Source: Chloroflexota bacterium
Lineage (GTDB): Bacteria > Chloroflexota > Anaerolineae > Anaerolineales > UBA4823
Assembly: GCA_029557965.1 (NCBI GenBank)
Contig: JAKQIM010000043.1
Location: forward strand, 1-64,000
Length of the DNA: 64,000 nt
Direction: 5' to 3'
The notes under the pieces are model-generated. The model saw only the letters and a program-made list of their open reading frames with translations, did not search any database and had not been told where the DNA came from. The translations under genes were made by a program, and so were the position numbers. Shown here piece by piece: positions 17,657-25,368 of this stretch. Within the stretch, counting starts at the first letter, position 1, and every line of letters starts with the position of its first letter.

Positions 17657-18610
17657 TCAATCGGGCAGCTTAACCAAGATGGCAGAAATATTATCAGGCC
17701 CACCCGCTTCGTTGGCGGCATCAATCATGGTCTGGCAGGCCATTTGCGGGTTGGGGGCAGTGGTAATGATGTTGAAGAGCTCGCGTTCTGGCACCACTCC
17801 CCATAAGCCGTCTGAGCAGATCAACAGATAGCCCGAGCGAGGAACCGGGAATGTGTTGACATCCGGCTCGAAAGGTTCTCCCTGCCCAAGGGCGCGGTAC
17901 AAGACATTACGCTGGGGGTGGATGGCAGCTTCTTCTGCGGTGATCTGGCCAAGCTCTTGCAAGCGCTTGACCAGCGAATGATCGTGGGTGAGGATTTCCA
18001 TGCGCCCATCAGGGTAAATGGCGTAGGCGCGGCTGTCGCCAACATGGGTCACGGTCATCTGGTTGCCCATCAGCAAGACGGCAGTGAGGGTGGTGCCGCC
18101 GCCCATGGCATCTTTGATGATGGCGCGATGCGCCTCCAGCACACCGGCTTGCATGATCTCTTGGAGCGATTCTTCACCCTGTTCGCCAGAGAGGCCAAAC
18201 AAGGGCATGTAAAGCTTTTTGACCACATGGGTCGCCATGGCGCGCACCGAGACGCCGCTGGCGATCTCACCATGTTGGTGACCACCCATGCCATCCGCGA
18301 TGATGTAAAGCCCAAAAGGCAGTTGGGTGGTATCGCTGATCAGGTTGGTGGTAAGGGTGTAAAGGGCATCCTCATTATGGTCACGTTGTTTGCCAACCGA
18401 TTGGCCGCAGCCTACGATAAATTGAGGTAGATCTAGGTGCTTTTCGGTTGGATGCGGGGTGGGGGCGTCAGGCCCAACAATATCCGCATTCAATTCTTCC
18501 GTATCCATATGGAGCGGTGCTGTGGTCACAGCCGATTGCGATACCGGCTGCTGGGCCGGCGCTGACGGCTGTGATTTCTTGCCAAATAGTTTGTCCAATA
18601 GTGAGCTCAC
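17657..18610 (-). CDS. PP2C-family protein Ser/Thr phosphatase
   Basis: A 317-residue cytoplasmic phosphatase that should reverse kinase phosphorylation. After a Gln/Pro/Ser-rich N-terminus (about 1-60) the PPM core shows KQRDHNEDALYTL, the metal-binding YIIADGMGGHQHG, VTHVGDSRAYA, LICSDGLWGVV and GGPDNISAILV at the C-terminus. All metal-coordinating Asp residues seen in PrpC/PstP are present. It lies 29 bases after the kinase-PQQ gene and six bases before the J-VWA gene, completing a kinase-phosphatase-FHA set. Confidence 0.95.
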   Translation of the reverse strand: MSSLLDKLFGKKSQPSAPAQQPVSQSAVTTAPLHMDTEELNADIVGPDAPTPHPTEKHLDLPQFIVGCGQSVGKQRDHNEDALYTLTTNLISDTTQLPFGLYIIADGMGGHQHGEIASGVSVRAMATHVVKKLYMPLFGLSGEQGEESLQEIMQAGVLEAHRAIIKDAMGGGTTLTAVLLMGNQMTVTHVGDSRAYAIYPDGRMEILTHDHSLVKRLQELGQITAEEAAIHPQRNVLYRALGQGEPFEPDVNTFPVPRSGYLLICSDGLWGVVPERELFNIITTAPNPQMACQTMIDAANEAGGPDNISAILVKLPD

Positions 18611-18639
18611 AAAAGTTTTCCTCCGGTATCGCCGGGTTG

Positions 18640-20526
18640 TCAGACGGCAATAGCGTAAACGCAGTGATCTGTAGAACCGAAGAACAAGGTATCGTTATAG
18701 ACGATTGGGGTACCTGTGATTGGCTGTTGGGTCGGGAACTTCCAGCGCAAACGGCCAGTGCGGTATTCCAGGCAGTACATGGTGCCATCTACTGAGCCAC
18801 AAAAGAGACTGTCTTTATGAACAACCGGGCTTCCAGTGACCTGGTTCTCAGTCGTGAAGTGCCAGACTTCTTTAGAGGAGTGCATGTCAATGCAGTAAAT
18901 GTTCGCATCCACCGAGCCGCTAAAAATGTAGTTCTCAAAGATGCACGGCGTTGATATTGTAGCCTTTGCCATGCGAAAACGCCAGATGATCAAGCCGGAT
19001 TTCGCATCCAGCGCATACAATTGCGAATCGACAGAACCGAAGAAAATGATCCCATCGGCATAGACAGGCGATGAGGTGACCGCGCGCTTGGCCTTGTAGC
19101 GCCATTTGGTGACCCCGCGCAAGGTGACGCAGAAGAAATCTCCGTTTTCATTGCCAAAGTAAACATTGTCGCCAATCACGATAGGGGTTGAGCGAACAGG
19201 ATCGCCGGCATCTACGTGCCAGGCGCGCCGCCCACTCATACCGTTGATCACGTGTAGATAGCCGTCATCTGCGCCGATGAAAATGTGCCCTTCTGCAATG
19301 CGGGGAGATGAACGGATGGGGGCGCTGGCGCTGTAGGTCCACATCAAGCGTCCGCTGCGGGCCGAGATGGCATAGAGGTTTTTGTCTGCCGAGCCAAAGA
19401 AGAGGTTGCCCTCAAAAATGGCCGGCTTGCTGACAATGCCCCCTTGGGTGGCATACTTCCACAGAAACTCACCTGAGGCGGCCTGCAGGGCATACATGTT
19501 GTTGTCGTAGGCGCCTACATATAAGATGCCATCTTGGGCATGGGGTGTGCCGCGGATCTCGTCTTCACATTCGAATTTCCACAAAGCGGTGACGCCCCCC
19601 GTCGATGCCTTGGCTGGGGCGGCGGCGCTGGGCGCCTCTGATAAGATGCCGGTCTTGCGTGCCGCGGCCACCAGGGCTTCTTTCATAGCCTGGGCGGTGG
19701 GGAAGCGCTCGGCAGGCGTATAGCGCAATGCAGTATAGATCACCGCTTCGACCTCGGGTGACACAGCCGGGTTGACAGAGCGGATCATGCGCTCGTTGAA
19801 GGAGAAGGGGGGTTCCAGGCGGGGGTCGCGGCGCGTGAGCATATGGTGCAAGGTTGCACCCATGGCGTAGATATCTGCCACTGGGCTGGCCTCGCCTTTG
19901 TACTGCTCGGGCGGCGAATAGCCCTCGGTGCCGATCATGGTGCCCTTTTGGCCGCTTTGGAAGGTTTTGGCAATGCCAAAGTCGACCAGCATGATATGCC
20001 CAGTGCTGTTCACCATCACGTTAGAAGGTTTCATGTCTCGGAAGATGACCGGCTCAGGCTTGATGTTGTGCAGGTAATTGAGCACATCGCACAGTTCAAT
20101 GGCCCAATGAACGACCTGCACCTCAGGCAAGAAACCGGGGGTCTCGTTGATGAGCGTTTCCAGGTCTTTGCCATCCACGAATTCCAGGATCAGATAAGAG
20201 CGCTCATTGTGAGAGAAATAGTCGTAGATGCGGGGAATGGAGGGGTGGTCTAGCGTGGCAAGGATATTGGCTTCGCGCTCGAAGTTGCGCACGATGGTCT
20301 CTTGAACCGCCGGGTCGCGCGCCAGGTTGATCATTTCTTTGACTGCCACCCGCTTGACCACGTTGGGGAAGTGCAGATCACGGGCACGGTAAACCGCCCC
20401 CATGCCGCCAACCCCTACAATACCCTGGATCAGGTAACGATTGGTGAGGGTAGTGCCAGGTTGAAGGTGCTCAGAGGTCTTCGAATCTGAGCTATCCAGG
20501 CTTTGGGTAATACGATGCGTATCCAG
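18640..20526 (-). CDS. Ser/Thr kinase with C-terminal PQQ-type beta-propeller, apparent CTG start
   Basis: The kinase domain (about 37-300) has IVGVGGMGAVYRA, Lys in VAVKEMI, the RD-type catalytic loop FRDMKPSN, DFGIA and SPPEQY. After a short linker, seven or so repeats of the PQQ/YVTN type follow (DGILYVGAYDNNMYAL, IFEGNLFFGSADKNLYAI and so on), forming a propeller. There is no membrane segment or signal peptide, so the propeller should be cytoplasmic. The first ATG (20403) lies inside the ATP-binding loop, so it cannot be the true start. Upstream, before an in-frame TGA, the only plausible initiator is CTG at 20526, seven bases after GGAGG, giving 628 residues. Confidence 0.88.
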   Translation of the reverse strand: MDTHRITQSLDSSDSKTSEHLQPGTTLTNRYLIQGIVGVGGMGAVYRARDLHFPNVVKRVAVKEMINLARDPAVQETIVRNFEREANILATLDHPSIPRIYDYFSHNERSYLILEFVDGKDLETLINETPGFLPEVQVVHWAIELCDVLNYLHNIKPEPVIFRDMKPSNVMVNSTGHIMLVDFGIAKTFQSGQKGTMIGTEGYSPPEQYKGEASPVADIYAMGATLHHMLTRRDPRLEPPFSFNERMIRSVNPAVSPEVEAVIYTALRYTPAERFPTAQAMKEALVAAARKTGILSEAPSAAAPAKASTGGVTALWKFECEDEIRGTPHAQDGILYVGAYDNNMYALQAASGEFLWKYATQGGIVSKPAIFEGNLFFGSADKNLYAISARSGRLMWTYSASAPIRSSPRIAEGHIFIGADDGYLHVINGMSGRRAWHVDAGDPVRSTPIVIGDNVYFGNENGDFFCVTLRGVTKWRYKAKRAVTSSPVYADGIIFFGSVDSQLYALDAKSGLIIWRFRMAKATISTPCIFENYIFSGSVDANIYCIDMHSSKEVWHFTTENQVTGSPVVHKDSLFCGSVDGTMYCLEYRTGRLRWKFPTQQPITGTPIVYNDTLFFGSTDHCVYAIAV

Positions 20527-20716
20527 TGTTCATCCTCCGTATCCCTTACCGGAAAACCATGCTATCAGCCTTGGCTCGGGCTACGATGTGGAAGATGCCA
20601 GAAAAAGGATGATGCCGTACAAACAACAAACACGGGTATTGGCCATCTTCACGATCGGCAACCCGAACAGAGATCAAGGCAACTTGTCCCTCTAAGCCGC
20701 CAGCCGAATTACATGT

Positions 20717-20746
20717 ATTATAGCCAGCAATGCCCGAAAATGTAAA
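20717..20746 (-). promoter_or_regulatory. Sigma-70-type promoter of the kinase/phosphatase/FHA operon
   Basis: On the minus strand TTTACA (20746-20741) and a perfect TATAAT (20722-20717) are 18 bases apart. It faces the kinase-PQQ gene and is the first good promoter upstream of the operon. The predicted leader is about 184 bases. Confidence 0.65.
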
Positions 20747-20792
20747 TAGGGAAATGGTTCTTTTTGATCGTTTAAGAAAACTGGATGTAGGG

Positions 20793-20821
20793 TTGACAGA
20801 CTGTGTCAATTGTGATATTCT
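20793..20821 (+). promoter_or_regulatory. Sigma-70-type promoter of padR
   Basis: TTGACA at 20793-20798 and TATTCT at 20816-20821 are separated by exactly 17 bases. The -35 box is also the left half of a palindrome (TTGACA, five bases, TGTCAA) covering 20793-20809. The predicted transcript would start near 20828, only about ten bases before the first ATG. Confidence 0.75.
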
Positions 20822-20834
20822 AATATAAGAATAT
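20815..20834 (+). promoter_or_regulatory. Candidate PadR operator over the -10 box
   Basis: ATATTCT and AGAATAT form a perfect inverted repeat with a six-base AT spacer, covering the -10 box and the expected transcription start. PadR proteins usually repress their own promoter through AT-rich dyads, so autorepression through this site is likely. The dyad at 20793-20809 is a second possible site. Confidence 0.5.
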
Positions 20835-20837
20835 TAT

Positions 20838-21380
20838 ATGACTATAATAATGACAATGACCAATGTTGAGCTGGCAATACTGGGTCTGGTGGTTGAATGT
20901 CCGCGACATGGCTACGAGATCGAACAGGTGATCGCGGGGCGCGGGATGAGGAACTGGACTGAGATCGGTTTTTCTTCGATCTACCATGTGCTGAACAAGC
21001 TGGAACGGGCCGGCTTGGTAGAAGCCCATGATGAGCGGGCCAGAGGGCGGGGACCAGCGCGCAAAGTATACGCTGCGGCCGATATTGGGCGGCAGTTCTT
21101 GCGTGAGCAATTGATCAAGGCTTTGGACCAGCCATCGGTTTCGCAGCAAGAGTTTTTGCTGTGGCTTTCAAACCTGCCGGTCTATACACCAGACGAGCAG
21201 CGTATGGCGTTGGCGTGTTATCGCCAGCAGTTGTTGAACCGCCAGCAAGCCTTGCAGTTTCAGGCGGCTGGGCCTTTGCCAGACCATGTGCGGGCCATGT
21301 TTACATACAGCCTAACCCTTGTGACCGCCGAGCTGAGCTGGTTGGATGAATGGATGCTTTCTATGGAGGTGGAAAAATGA
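20838..21380 (+). CDS. PadR-family transcriptional regulator
   Basis: A 180-residue PadR repressor. The N-terminal winged helix reads VELAILGLVVECPRHGYEIE, then SSIYHVLNKLERAGLVEAHD and a wing GPARKVYAA; the C-terminal half is the helical dimerisation and ligand domain. ATG codons at 20838, 20850 and 20856 are all possible; none has a ribosome site, and the promoter position suggests a very short leader. The gene ends in an ATGA overlap with the GyrI-like gene, so the pair is translated together, and the small-molecule partner probably relates to the regulator's signal. Confidence 0.92.
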   Translation: MTIIMTMTNVELAILGLVVECPRHGYEIEQVIAGRGMRNWTEIGFSSIYHVLNKLERAGLVEAHDERARGRGPARKVYAAADIGRQFLREQLIKALDQPSVSQQEFLLWLSNLPVYTPDEQRMALACYRQQLLNRQQALQFQAAGPLPDHVRAMFTYSLTLVTAELSWLDEWMLSMEVEK

Positions 21381-21997
21381 CGAAATTTGATTACAAAAAG
21401 GAGTTGAAGCACCTGTACTTCCCGCCGCAGGGGAAGTTCACGGTGGTGGATGTGCCGCCGATGAACTTCTTGATGATCGACGGGCACGGGGACCCCAATC
21501 ATGCTCCAGAGTACCAACAGGCTGTGAATGCCTTGTATTCGGTGGCTTATACGTTGAAATTTTCCCTCAAGCCGCATGGCGTGGAATACAGCGTGCCGCC
21601 TTTGGAAGGCCTATGGTGGATGGAGGATATGGGCGAGTTCAGCTTGCAGGTCAAAGACCGCTGGGATTGGTGCATGATGATCATGCAGCCGCCGGCGGTG
21701 ACGGCTGATCTGGTGGAGCAGGCCGTGGCAGAGGCCGGGCGCAAGAAAGACCTGCCCGCTTTGCCAGGGCTGCGCTTCGGCGCATATGCTGAAGGGCTGG
21801 CGGCACAGACCCTGTACCTGGGGGCCTACGCCGATGAGGGGCCAACGATCGCCCGCCTGCACGCTTTCATCGATGAGCAGGGCTTTGCGCGGTCAGGCAA
21901 ACACCACGAAATCTACCTGGGCGATCCGCGCCGTACTGCCCCCGAAAAGCTGCGTACGGTCATCCGCCAGCCGATGGTGAAAAAAGAGCCTGCCTGA
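21377..21997 (+). CDS. GyrI-like small-molecule-binding domain protein
   Basis: A 206-residue protein starting at an ATG that overlaps the padR stop, with GGAGG ahead of it. It has the GyrI/SOUL-type fold marks VDVPPMNFLMIDGHGDPN at about 24-41, a Trp-rich segment GLWWMEDMGEF, and a repeat-like second half ending HHEIYLGDPRRTAPEKLRTV. Relatives bind or hydrolyse cyclic aromatic compounds, or act as ligand sensors. Coupling with a PadR regulator, with no transporter next door, suggests drug or toxin sensing or detoxification; that is inference. Confidence 0.88.
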   Translation: MTKFDYKKELKHLYFPPQGKFTVVDVPPMNFLMIDGHGDPNHAPEYQQAVNALYSVAYTLKFSLKPHGVEYSVPPLEGLWWMEDMGEFSLQVKDRWDWCMMIMQPPAVTADLVEQAVAEAGRKKDLPALPGLRFGAYAEGLAAQTLYLGAYADEGPTIARLHAFIDEQGFARSGKHHEIYLGDPRRTAPEKLRTVIRQPMVKKEPA

Positions 21998-22040
21998 TGC
22001 CCCCTGTTTGAATCTTTCAGGAGTGCGTCATGCAGAAATT

Positions 22041-22182
22041 CCGAAACCGATGGGGCTGTCTGAAAAGTGGGGCTCGGGGAGTGGCAACCCCAATACCTGG
22101 GGGTTGCCACTCCCCGAAAACCCTCTATATGGTGATGAGGCTGTCCCAAAAGTACCTTTTGGGACAGCCTCATCGGTTTCGG
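22041..22182. repeat. Nested palindromic element with alternative stems
   Basis: Between two convergent genes there are three related segments: A (22041-22067), B (22134-22152) and C (22156-22182). C is complementary to A over 27 bases with three mismatches and to B over 19 bases without mismatch, so A-C and B-C pairing exclude each other. A separate perfect 17-base stem with an eight-base loop sits at 22075-22116. The element could end both convergent transcripts or be a small mobile palindromic repeat. No transposase is near. Confidence 0.75.
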
Positions 22183-22208
22183 TCACAAATGTGTTGCGTA
22201 TGCTGCGT

Positions 22209-23201
22209 TTAACGAAAATCTGATTCTGGCTCTGGTTTGTTCTGTAAAATGGCTTCGATGCGTTCCATCACGGCTGGGGTGAGTTTTTCGACCACATCCA
22301 GGGCCTTCATGTTGGCAGAGACCTGCTCGGCACGTGATGCGCCGGTGATGACGGTGCTGACCTGGGGGTTCTTCAGGCACCAGGCCAGGGCTAACTGAGC
22401 CAGCGTGCAGCCCAGTTCTTCTGCCAGGGGGGCTAACTGCTTGACCTTGGCGAGGCGCTGTTGGCCTTCCTCGCTTTTAAGCATATCGCGCAGCCAGCCG
22501 TAATTTTCCATGGCCATGCGGCTGCCCTCGGGGATGCCATCGTTGTACTTGCCGGTCAGCAGCCCGCTTGCCAGGGGGCTCCAGATGGTAGTGCCCAGGC
22601 CGATCTCTTTATACAGGTGCGCATATTCTTTTTCGACGCGTTCGCGCTCGAACATGTTGTACTGCGGCTGTTCCATGATGGGCGGGATGAGGTGCTCGCG
22701 ACGGGCAATGCCGTAGGCTTCTATGATCTGGCGGGCGCTCCATTCGCTGGTGCCCCAGTAGAAGGCCATACCCTGGTCGATGAGAAAGTTCATTGCGCGC
22801 ACGGTTTCTTCGATGGGGGTGTAGATGTCGGGCCGGTGGCAGAAGACCAGGTCTACATAGTCCATTTGCAGGCGGGCCAGCGAGGCGTCCATGCCCTCGA
22901 TAATGTGCTTGCGCGACAGGCCGGTAGCATTGGGAACGCGCCCGCCCCAAAAGATCTTGGTTGATATGACCAGGTCAGAGCGTTTCCAGCCCATCTTCTT
23001 GATCACGCTGCCCATCACGGTCTCGGCGTTGCCGCGCCCATAGGCTTCGGCATTGTCGAAGAAGTTCACGCCCTCTTTGTAAGCGGCCTCCATACAAGTC
23101 AGCGCCACTTCTTCACCCACCTGCTCACCATAGGTGACCCAGGCTCCCAAAGAAAGGGCTGAAACTTGCAGCCCAGATGCTCCAAGATACCGATACTCCA
23201 T
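22209..23201 (-). CDS. Aldo/keto reductase, AKR6 (Kv-beta-like) family
   Basis: A 330-residue NADPH-dependent oxidoreductase. It starts [19 protein letters not shown] and has the catalytic tetrad in order: Asp and Tyr in [15 protein letters not shown] (about 47-61), Lys in [10 protein letters not shown], His in [12 protein letters not shown]. The NADP-binding end reads [12 protein letters not shown], and [11 protein letters not shown] is typical of potassium-channel beta-subunit and YghZ relatives. The natural substrate cannot be told; relatives reduce aldehydes such as methylglyoxal. The gene is alone in its transcript, with a -10 box about 65 bases upstream and a palindrome between them. 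Confidence 0.94.
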   Translation of the reverse strand: MEYRYLGASGLQVSALSLGAWVTYGEQVGEEVALTCMEAAYKEGVNFFDNAEAYGRGNAETVMGSVIKKMGWKRSDLVISTKIFWGGRVPNATGLSRKHIIEGMDASLARLQMDYVDLVFCHRPDIYTPIEETVRAMNFLIDQGMAFYWGTSEWSARQIIEAYGIARREHLIPPIMEQPQYNMFERERVEKEYAHLYKEIGLGTTIWSPLASGLLTGKYNDGIPEGSRMAMENYGWLRDMLKSEEGQQRLAKVKQLAPLAEELGCTLAQLALAWCLKNPQVSTVITGASRAEQVSANMKALDVVEKLTPAVMERIEAILQNKPEPESDFR

Positions 23202-23235
23202 TTTTCCCTTCTCCTTATTCTGTTGGTTGGTGAAT

Positions 23236-23270
23236 GCGTGGGTACACCCACGCCCGAGGGTTGTATTATA
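23236..23270 (-). promoter_or_regulatory. -10 box and palindrome in the leader of the aldo/keto reductase gene
   Basis: On the minus strand a perfect TATAAT (23270-23265) is followed by the palindrome GCGTGGGT-AC-ACCCACGC at 23236-23253, just after the expected transcription start. A convincing -35 box is not visible. The palindrome could be a repressor site or a small leader hairpin. Confidence 0.4.
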
Positions 23271-23304
23271 AGGGCTTTTGGGGTTGTTTTGGGGAATTTA
23301 TCAG

Positions 23305-24093
23305 TTAATGTTTATTTTTGGGCCAGATCTGGCTGCGTGCTACCTGGGCCAACTCAGCACTGGCGGCAGCCAGAGTAGGAAAGCTGCTGCGGCTGTAATC
23401 GGAGGCGGGCAGCAGGGGGAAGGGGCTGGAGCCATCCAGGGTGGTGATGGTTCCGCCGGCTTCATGGATCACCAACCAGGCCGCAGCCAGGTCCCAGATC
23501 TTGGGGGTGGCTTCTAAGGCCAACAATGCCGGCCCGCGCGCCACCAGGCAGAGGTGATAGGCGGTTGAACCCATGATGCGGGTTTTATAAGGGATGCTGA
23601 TCTTATACCGGCGGTGGGCGCGCGAGCAGCAGGCCAGGAATCCATTGGGCTGCCCAGGGCCGGGCTGGCGGGTATAGGTGCGCTGGCCGTTGATAAAGGC
23701 CCCTTTGCCGCGCTGAGCGGTGTAGAGTTCATCAATGATGGGGAAGTAAATGGCGGCGGTATCGGGCCAGCCATCTACCAGGCGGGCAATGGATACCCCC
23801 CACACGTGCAGGCCCAGGCTGTAGTTGGTGGTGCCATCCAGGGGGTCAATGATCCAGACGGCAGGCGCAGCAGCGGGCGAGCTGGTTTGCATCTCTTCGC
23901 TCAAGATCATGTCTTGGGGGTAGTGCTGGCGCACCGCGGCGCTGATCATTTGATCGGCAGCCAGGTCTGAAGCGGTGACAAAGCTGTGATCGGGCTTAAG
24001 GTTGGCCAGGGTGCCGCCCAGGCTGAAGCGCTGGCGCAGCATCTCGCCGGCCTGGCGGGCAAGCTGTGAAGCAAATTCGAGAGCAGTAGGCAT
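23305..24093 (-). CDS. Inositol monophosphatase family phosphatase
   Basis: A 262-residue metal-dependent sugar-phosphate phosphatase. The metal-binding motifs are ILSEEM (about 70), WIIDPLDGTTNY (about 90-101) and WDLAAAWLVIHEAGG (about 205-219), so the fold and active site look complete. Substrates in the family include inositol phosphate, fructose 1,6-bisphosphate and PAP; sequence alone does not decide. It begins four bases after the MFS gene on the same strand, so both are probably made from one message. Confidence 0.93.
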   Translation of the reverse strand: MPTALEFASQLARQAGEMLRQRFSLGGTLANLKPDHSFVTASDLAADQMISAAVRQHYPQDMILSEEMQTSSPAAAPAVWIIDPLDGTTNYSLGLHVWGVSIARLVDGWPDTAAIYFPIIDELYTAQRGKGAFINGQRTYTRQPGPGQPNGFLACCSRAHRRYKISIPYKTRIMGSTAYHLCLVARGPALLALEATPKIWDLAAAWLVIHEAGGTITTLDGSSPFPLLPASDYSRSSFPTLAAASAELAQVARSQIWPKNKH

Positions 24094-24097
24094 CGGT

Positions 24098-25261
24098 TTA
24101 TCTCTTTGTCGGCATTAAGAGCACTGCGGGTATGGCTGCCAGGCCGATGATGGCAGACCAGTAAAAGGCTTGCTGCATGCCAAAGTGATCGGCCAGCACG
24201 CCGATCAAAATGGATGCGGCTGAAAGGGCCACGAAGCTGACGGCCATGTACAGGCTATTGCCAATCGAGCGGTGTTGGGGCAGGTAATCTTGAACCCAGG
24301 CCATGATGATGGGCTGGCCGGCCAGGCTGAGCAAGCCGGTAAGGATCAACACCAGCACCATCAGCCAGCCCTGGGTGCGGAGAAAGGCCAGCACCAGCAG
24401 GGGGGCGATCAGGCTGACGGCGAGCAGCACCGGCTTACGCCCTAGCCGGTCGCTGACCGTGCCGCCGCCCAGGGCGCCGGCTACCCCGGCCATTTGATAG
24501 ATTGTCAGGGCGCCGCTGGCAAGCCAAATATCTGCTCCCTGGCCCTTGAGCAGGGTGGGAATATAGATCCCCATGCTGTTGATGATGAAGCTGCGGGCAA
24601 AAACAAGGAGAGTCATGGGGATGAAAAGCCGGAGCGCCGCGGGCAGCACCTGGCGGAAGCCGCTGACCGCACTTGGTTTGGAACTGTGCAGGGGGATGTT
24701 CCGAAAACGCAAATACATGACCAGCGAAAAGACCCATCCCAGCAAGAGCAAGCGCGCCATGCCTTCCAACGCCCAGGTGGTGAAAGCCCAGGTGGCGATC
24801 AGGGGGCCCAGGGTGCGGCCCAGCTCGCCGCCGGCCATGAAGAAGCTCATCCCTTTCCCAACCTGGCGGCCTGAGATGCGGGCTGCCAGCGCCGGGGCTG
24901 TGGCGTGGAAGATGCCGCTGCTGAGGCCGGTGATGATCAAAAGCAGGGCCAGGGCGCTGTAGGTGGGGGCCAGGCCCATCAGCGACATCGTGCTGGCGGT
25001 GATGGCTGGCGCCAGGATCAGCAGCAGGCGCAGGTTCACCCGGTCGTCCAGGTAGCCGATCAGCGGTGTGATCACGGCTGGCATTTGCATGAAGGCAGAA
25101 AGCGAGCCGGCCTGAGAGAAGTTCAGTGAGAGTTTTTCGATCAGCGCGGGCAAGAGGGGGGCTAAAAAGGCGGTAAAGGTATCATGGGTGAAGTGACCGC
25201 CGGTGATGGTGACGACATGCGAGGTCTGGAATTCTTCGCTGGGTGAGGGTTGAGAAGTCAT
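24098..25261 (-). CDS. Major facilitator superfamily transporter
   Basis: A 387-residue membrane protein with twelve probable membrane segments. The loop between segments 2 and 3 reads GYLDDRVNLRLLL and that between 8 and 9 GGTVSDRLGRKPVLL, the two MFS motif-A copies. The shape resembles drug and fosmidomycin-resistance type exporters (TFHDTFTAFLAPLLPALIEK near the N-terminus). The substrate is unknown. ATG at 25261 follows a palindrome at 25284-25334, and the next gene on the strand is the inositol-phosphatase-like enzyme. Confidence 0.93.
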   Translation of the reverse strand: MTSQPSPSEEFQTSHVVTITGGHFTHDTFTAFLAPLLPALIEKLSLNFSQAGSLSAFMQMPAVITPLIGYLDDRVNLRLLLILAPAITASTMSLMGLAPTYSALALLLIITGLSSGIFHATAPALAARISGRQVGKGMSFFMAGGELGRTLGPLIATWAFTTWALEGMARLLLLGWVFSLVMYLRFRNIPLHSSKPSAVSGFRQVLPAALRLFIPMTLLVFARSFIINSMGIYIPTLLKGQGADIWLASGALTIYQMAGVAGALGGGTVSDRLGRKPVLLAVSLIAPLLVLAFLRTQGWLMVLVLILTGLLSLAGQPIIMAWVQDYLPQHRSIGNSLYMAVSFVALSAASILIGVLADHFGMQQAFYWSAIIGLAAIPAVLLMPTKR

Positions 25262-25283
25262 AAATGAGTGGTTTGGTTAATAC

Positions 25284-25334
25284 ATCTTGGGGGAGCGATG
25301 GGCCCCGGGTTGGGGCTCATCGCTCCCCCAAGAT
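25284..25334. repeat. Long near-perfect palindrome between deaminase and MFS genes
   Basis: Two 23-base arms with one mismatch flank a five-base loop. It lies after the stop of the deaminase-CYTH gene and before the MFS gene on the same strand, so it may end the first transcript. There is no U tract, which is unlike a standard terminator. Confidence 0.7.
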
Positions 25335-25368
25335 CATCCTTTCACCAGATACAGTCCGGCTGCGGTTT

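Larger units (their letters stand above)
20527..20837. other. 311-base intergenic region between divergent genes
   Basis: This stretch holds the leftward promoter of the signalling operon (20717-20746), about 190 bases of leader for the kinase gene, and the rightward padR promoter with its palindromes (20793-20834). A frame from 20809 to 20546 on the minus strand crosses the leftward promoter and matches nothing I know. I see no RNA gene or riboswitch fold in the leader. Confidence 0.6.

Noticed and set aside
13944-20526. Kinase/VWA/DnaJ operon as an anti-phage system
   Set aside because: VWA, kinase and phosphatase genes occur in several defence operons, but there is no nuclease, protease or other effector here, and two response regulators point to gene control.
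20546-20809. 87-codon leftward frame in the leader of the kinase-PQQ gene
   Set aside because: It begins upstream of the likely promoter at 20717-20746, lacks a ribosome site and resembles no family.
22008-22223. Short open frames over the palindromic element
   Set aside because: They read through inverted repeats, giving mirror-like peptides; the DNA structure explains the frames.
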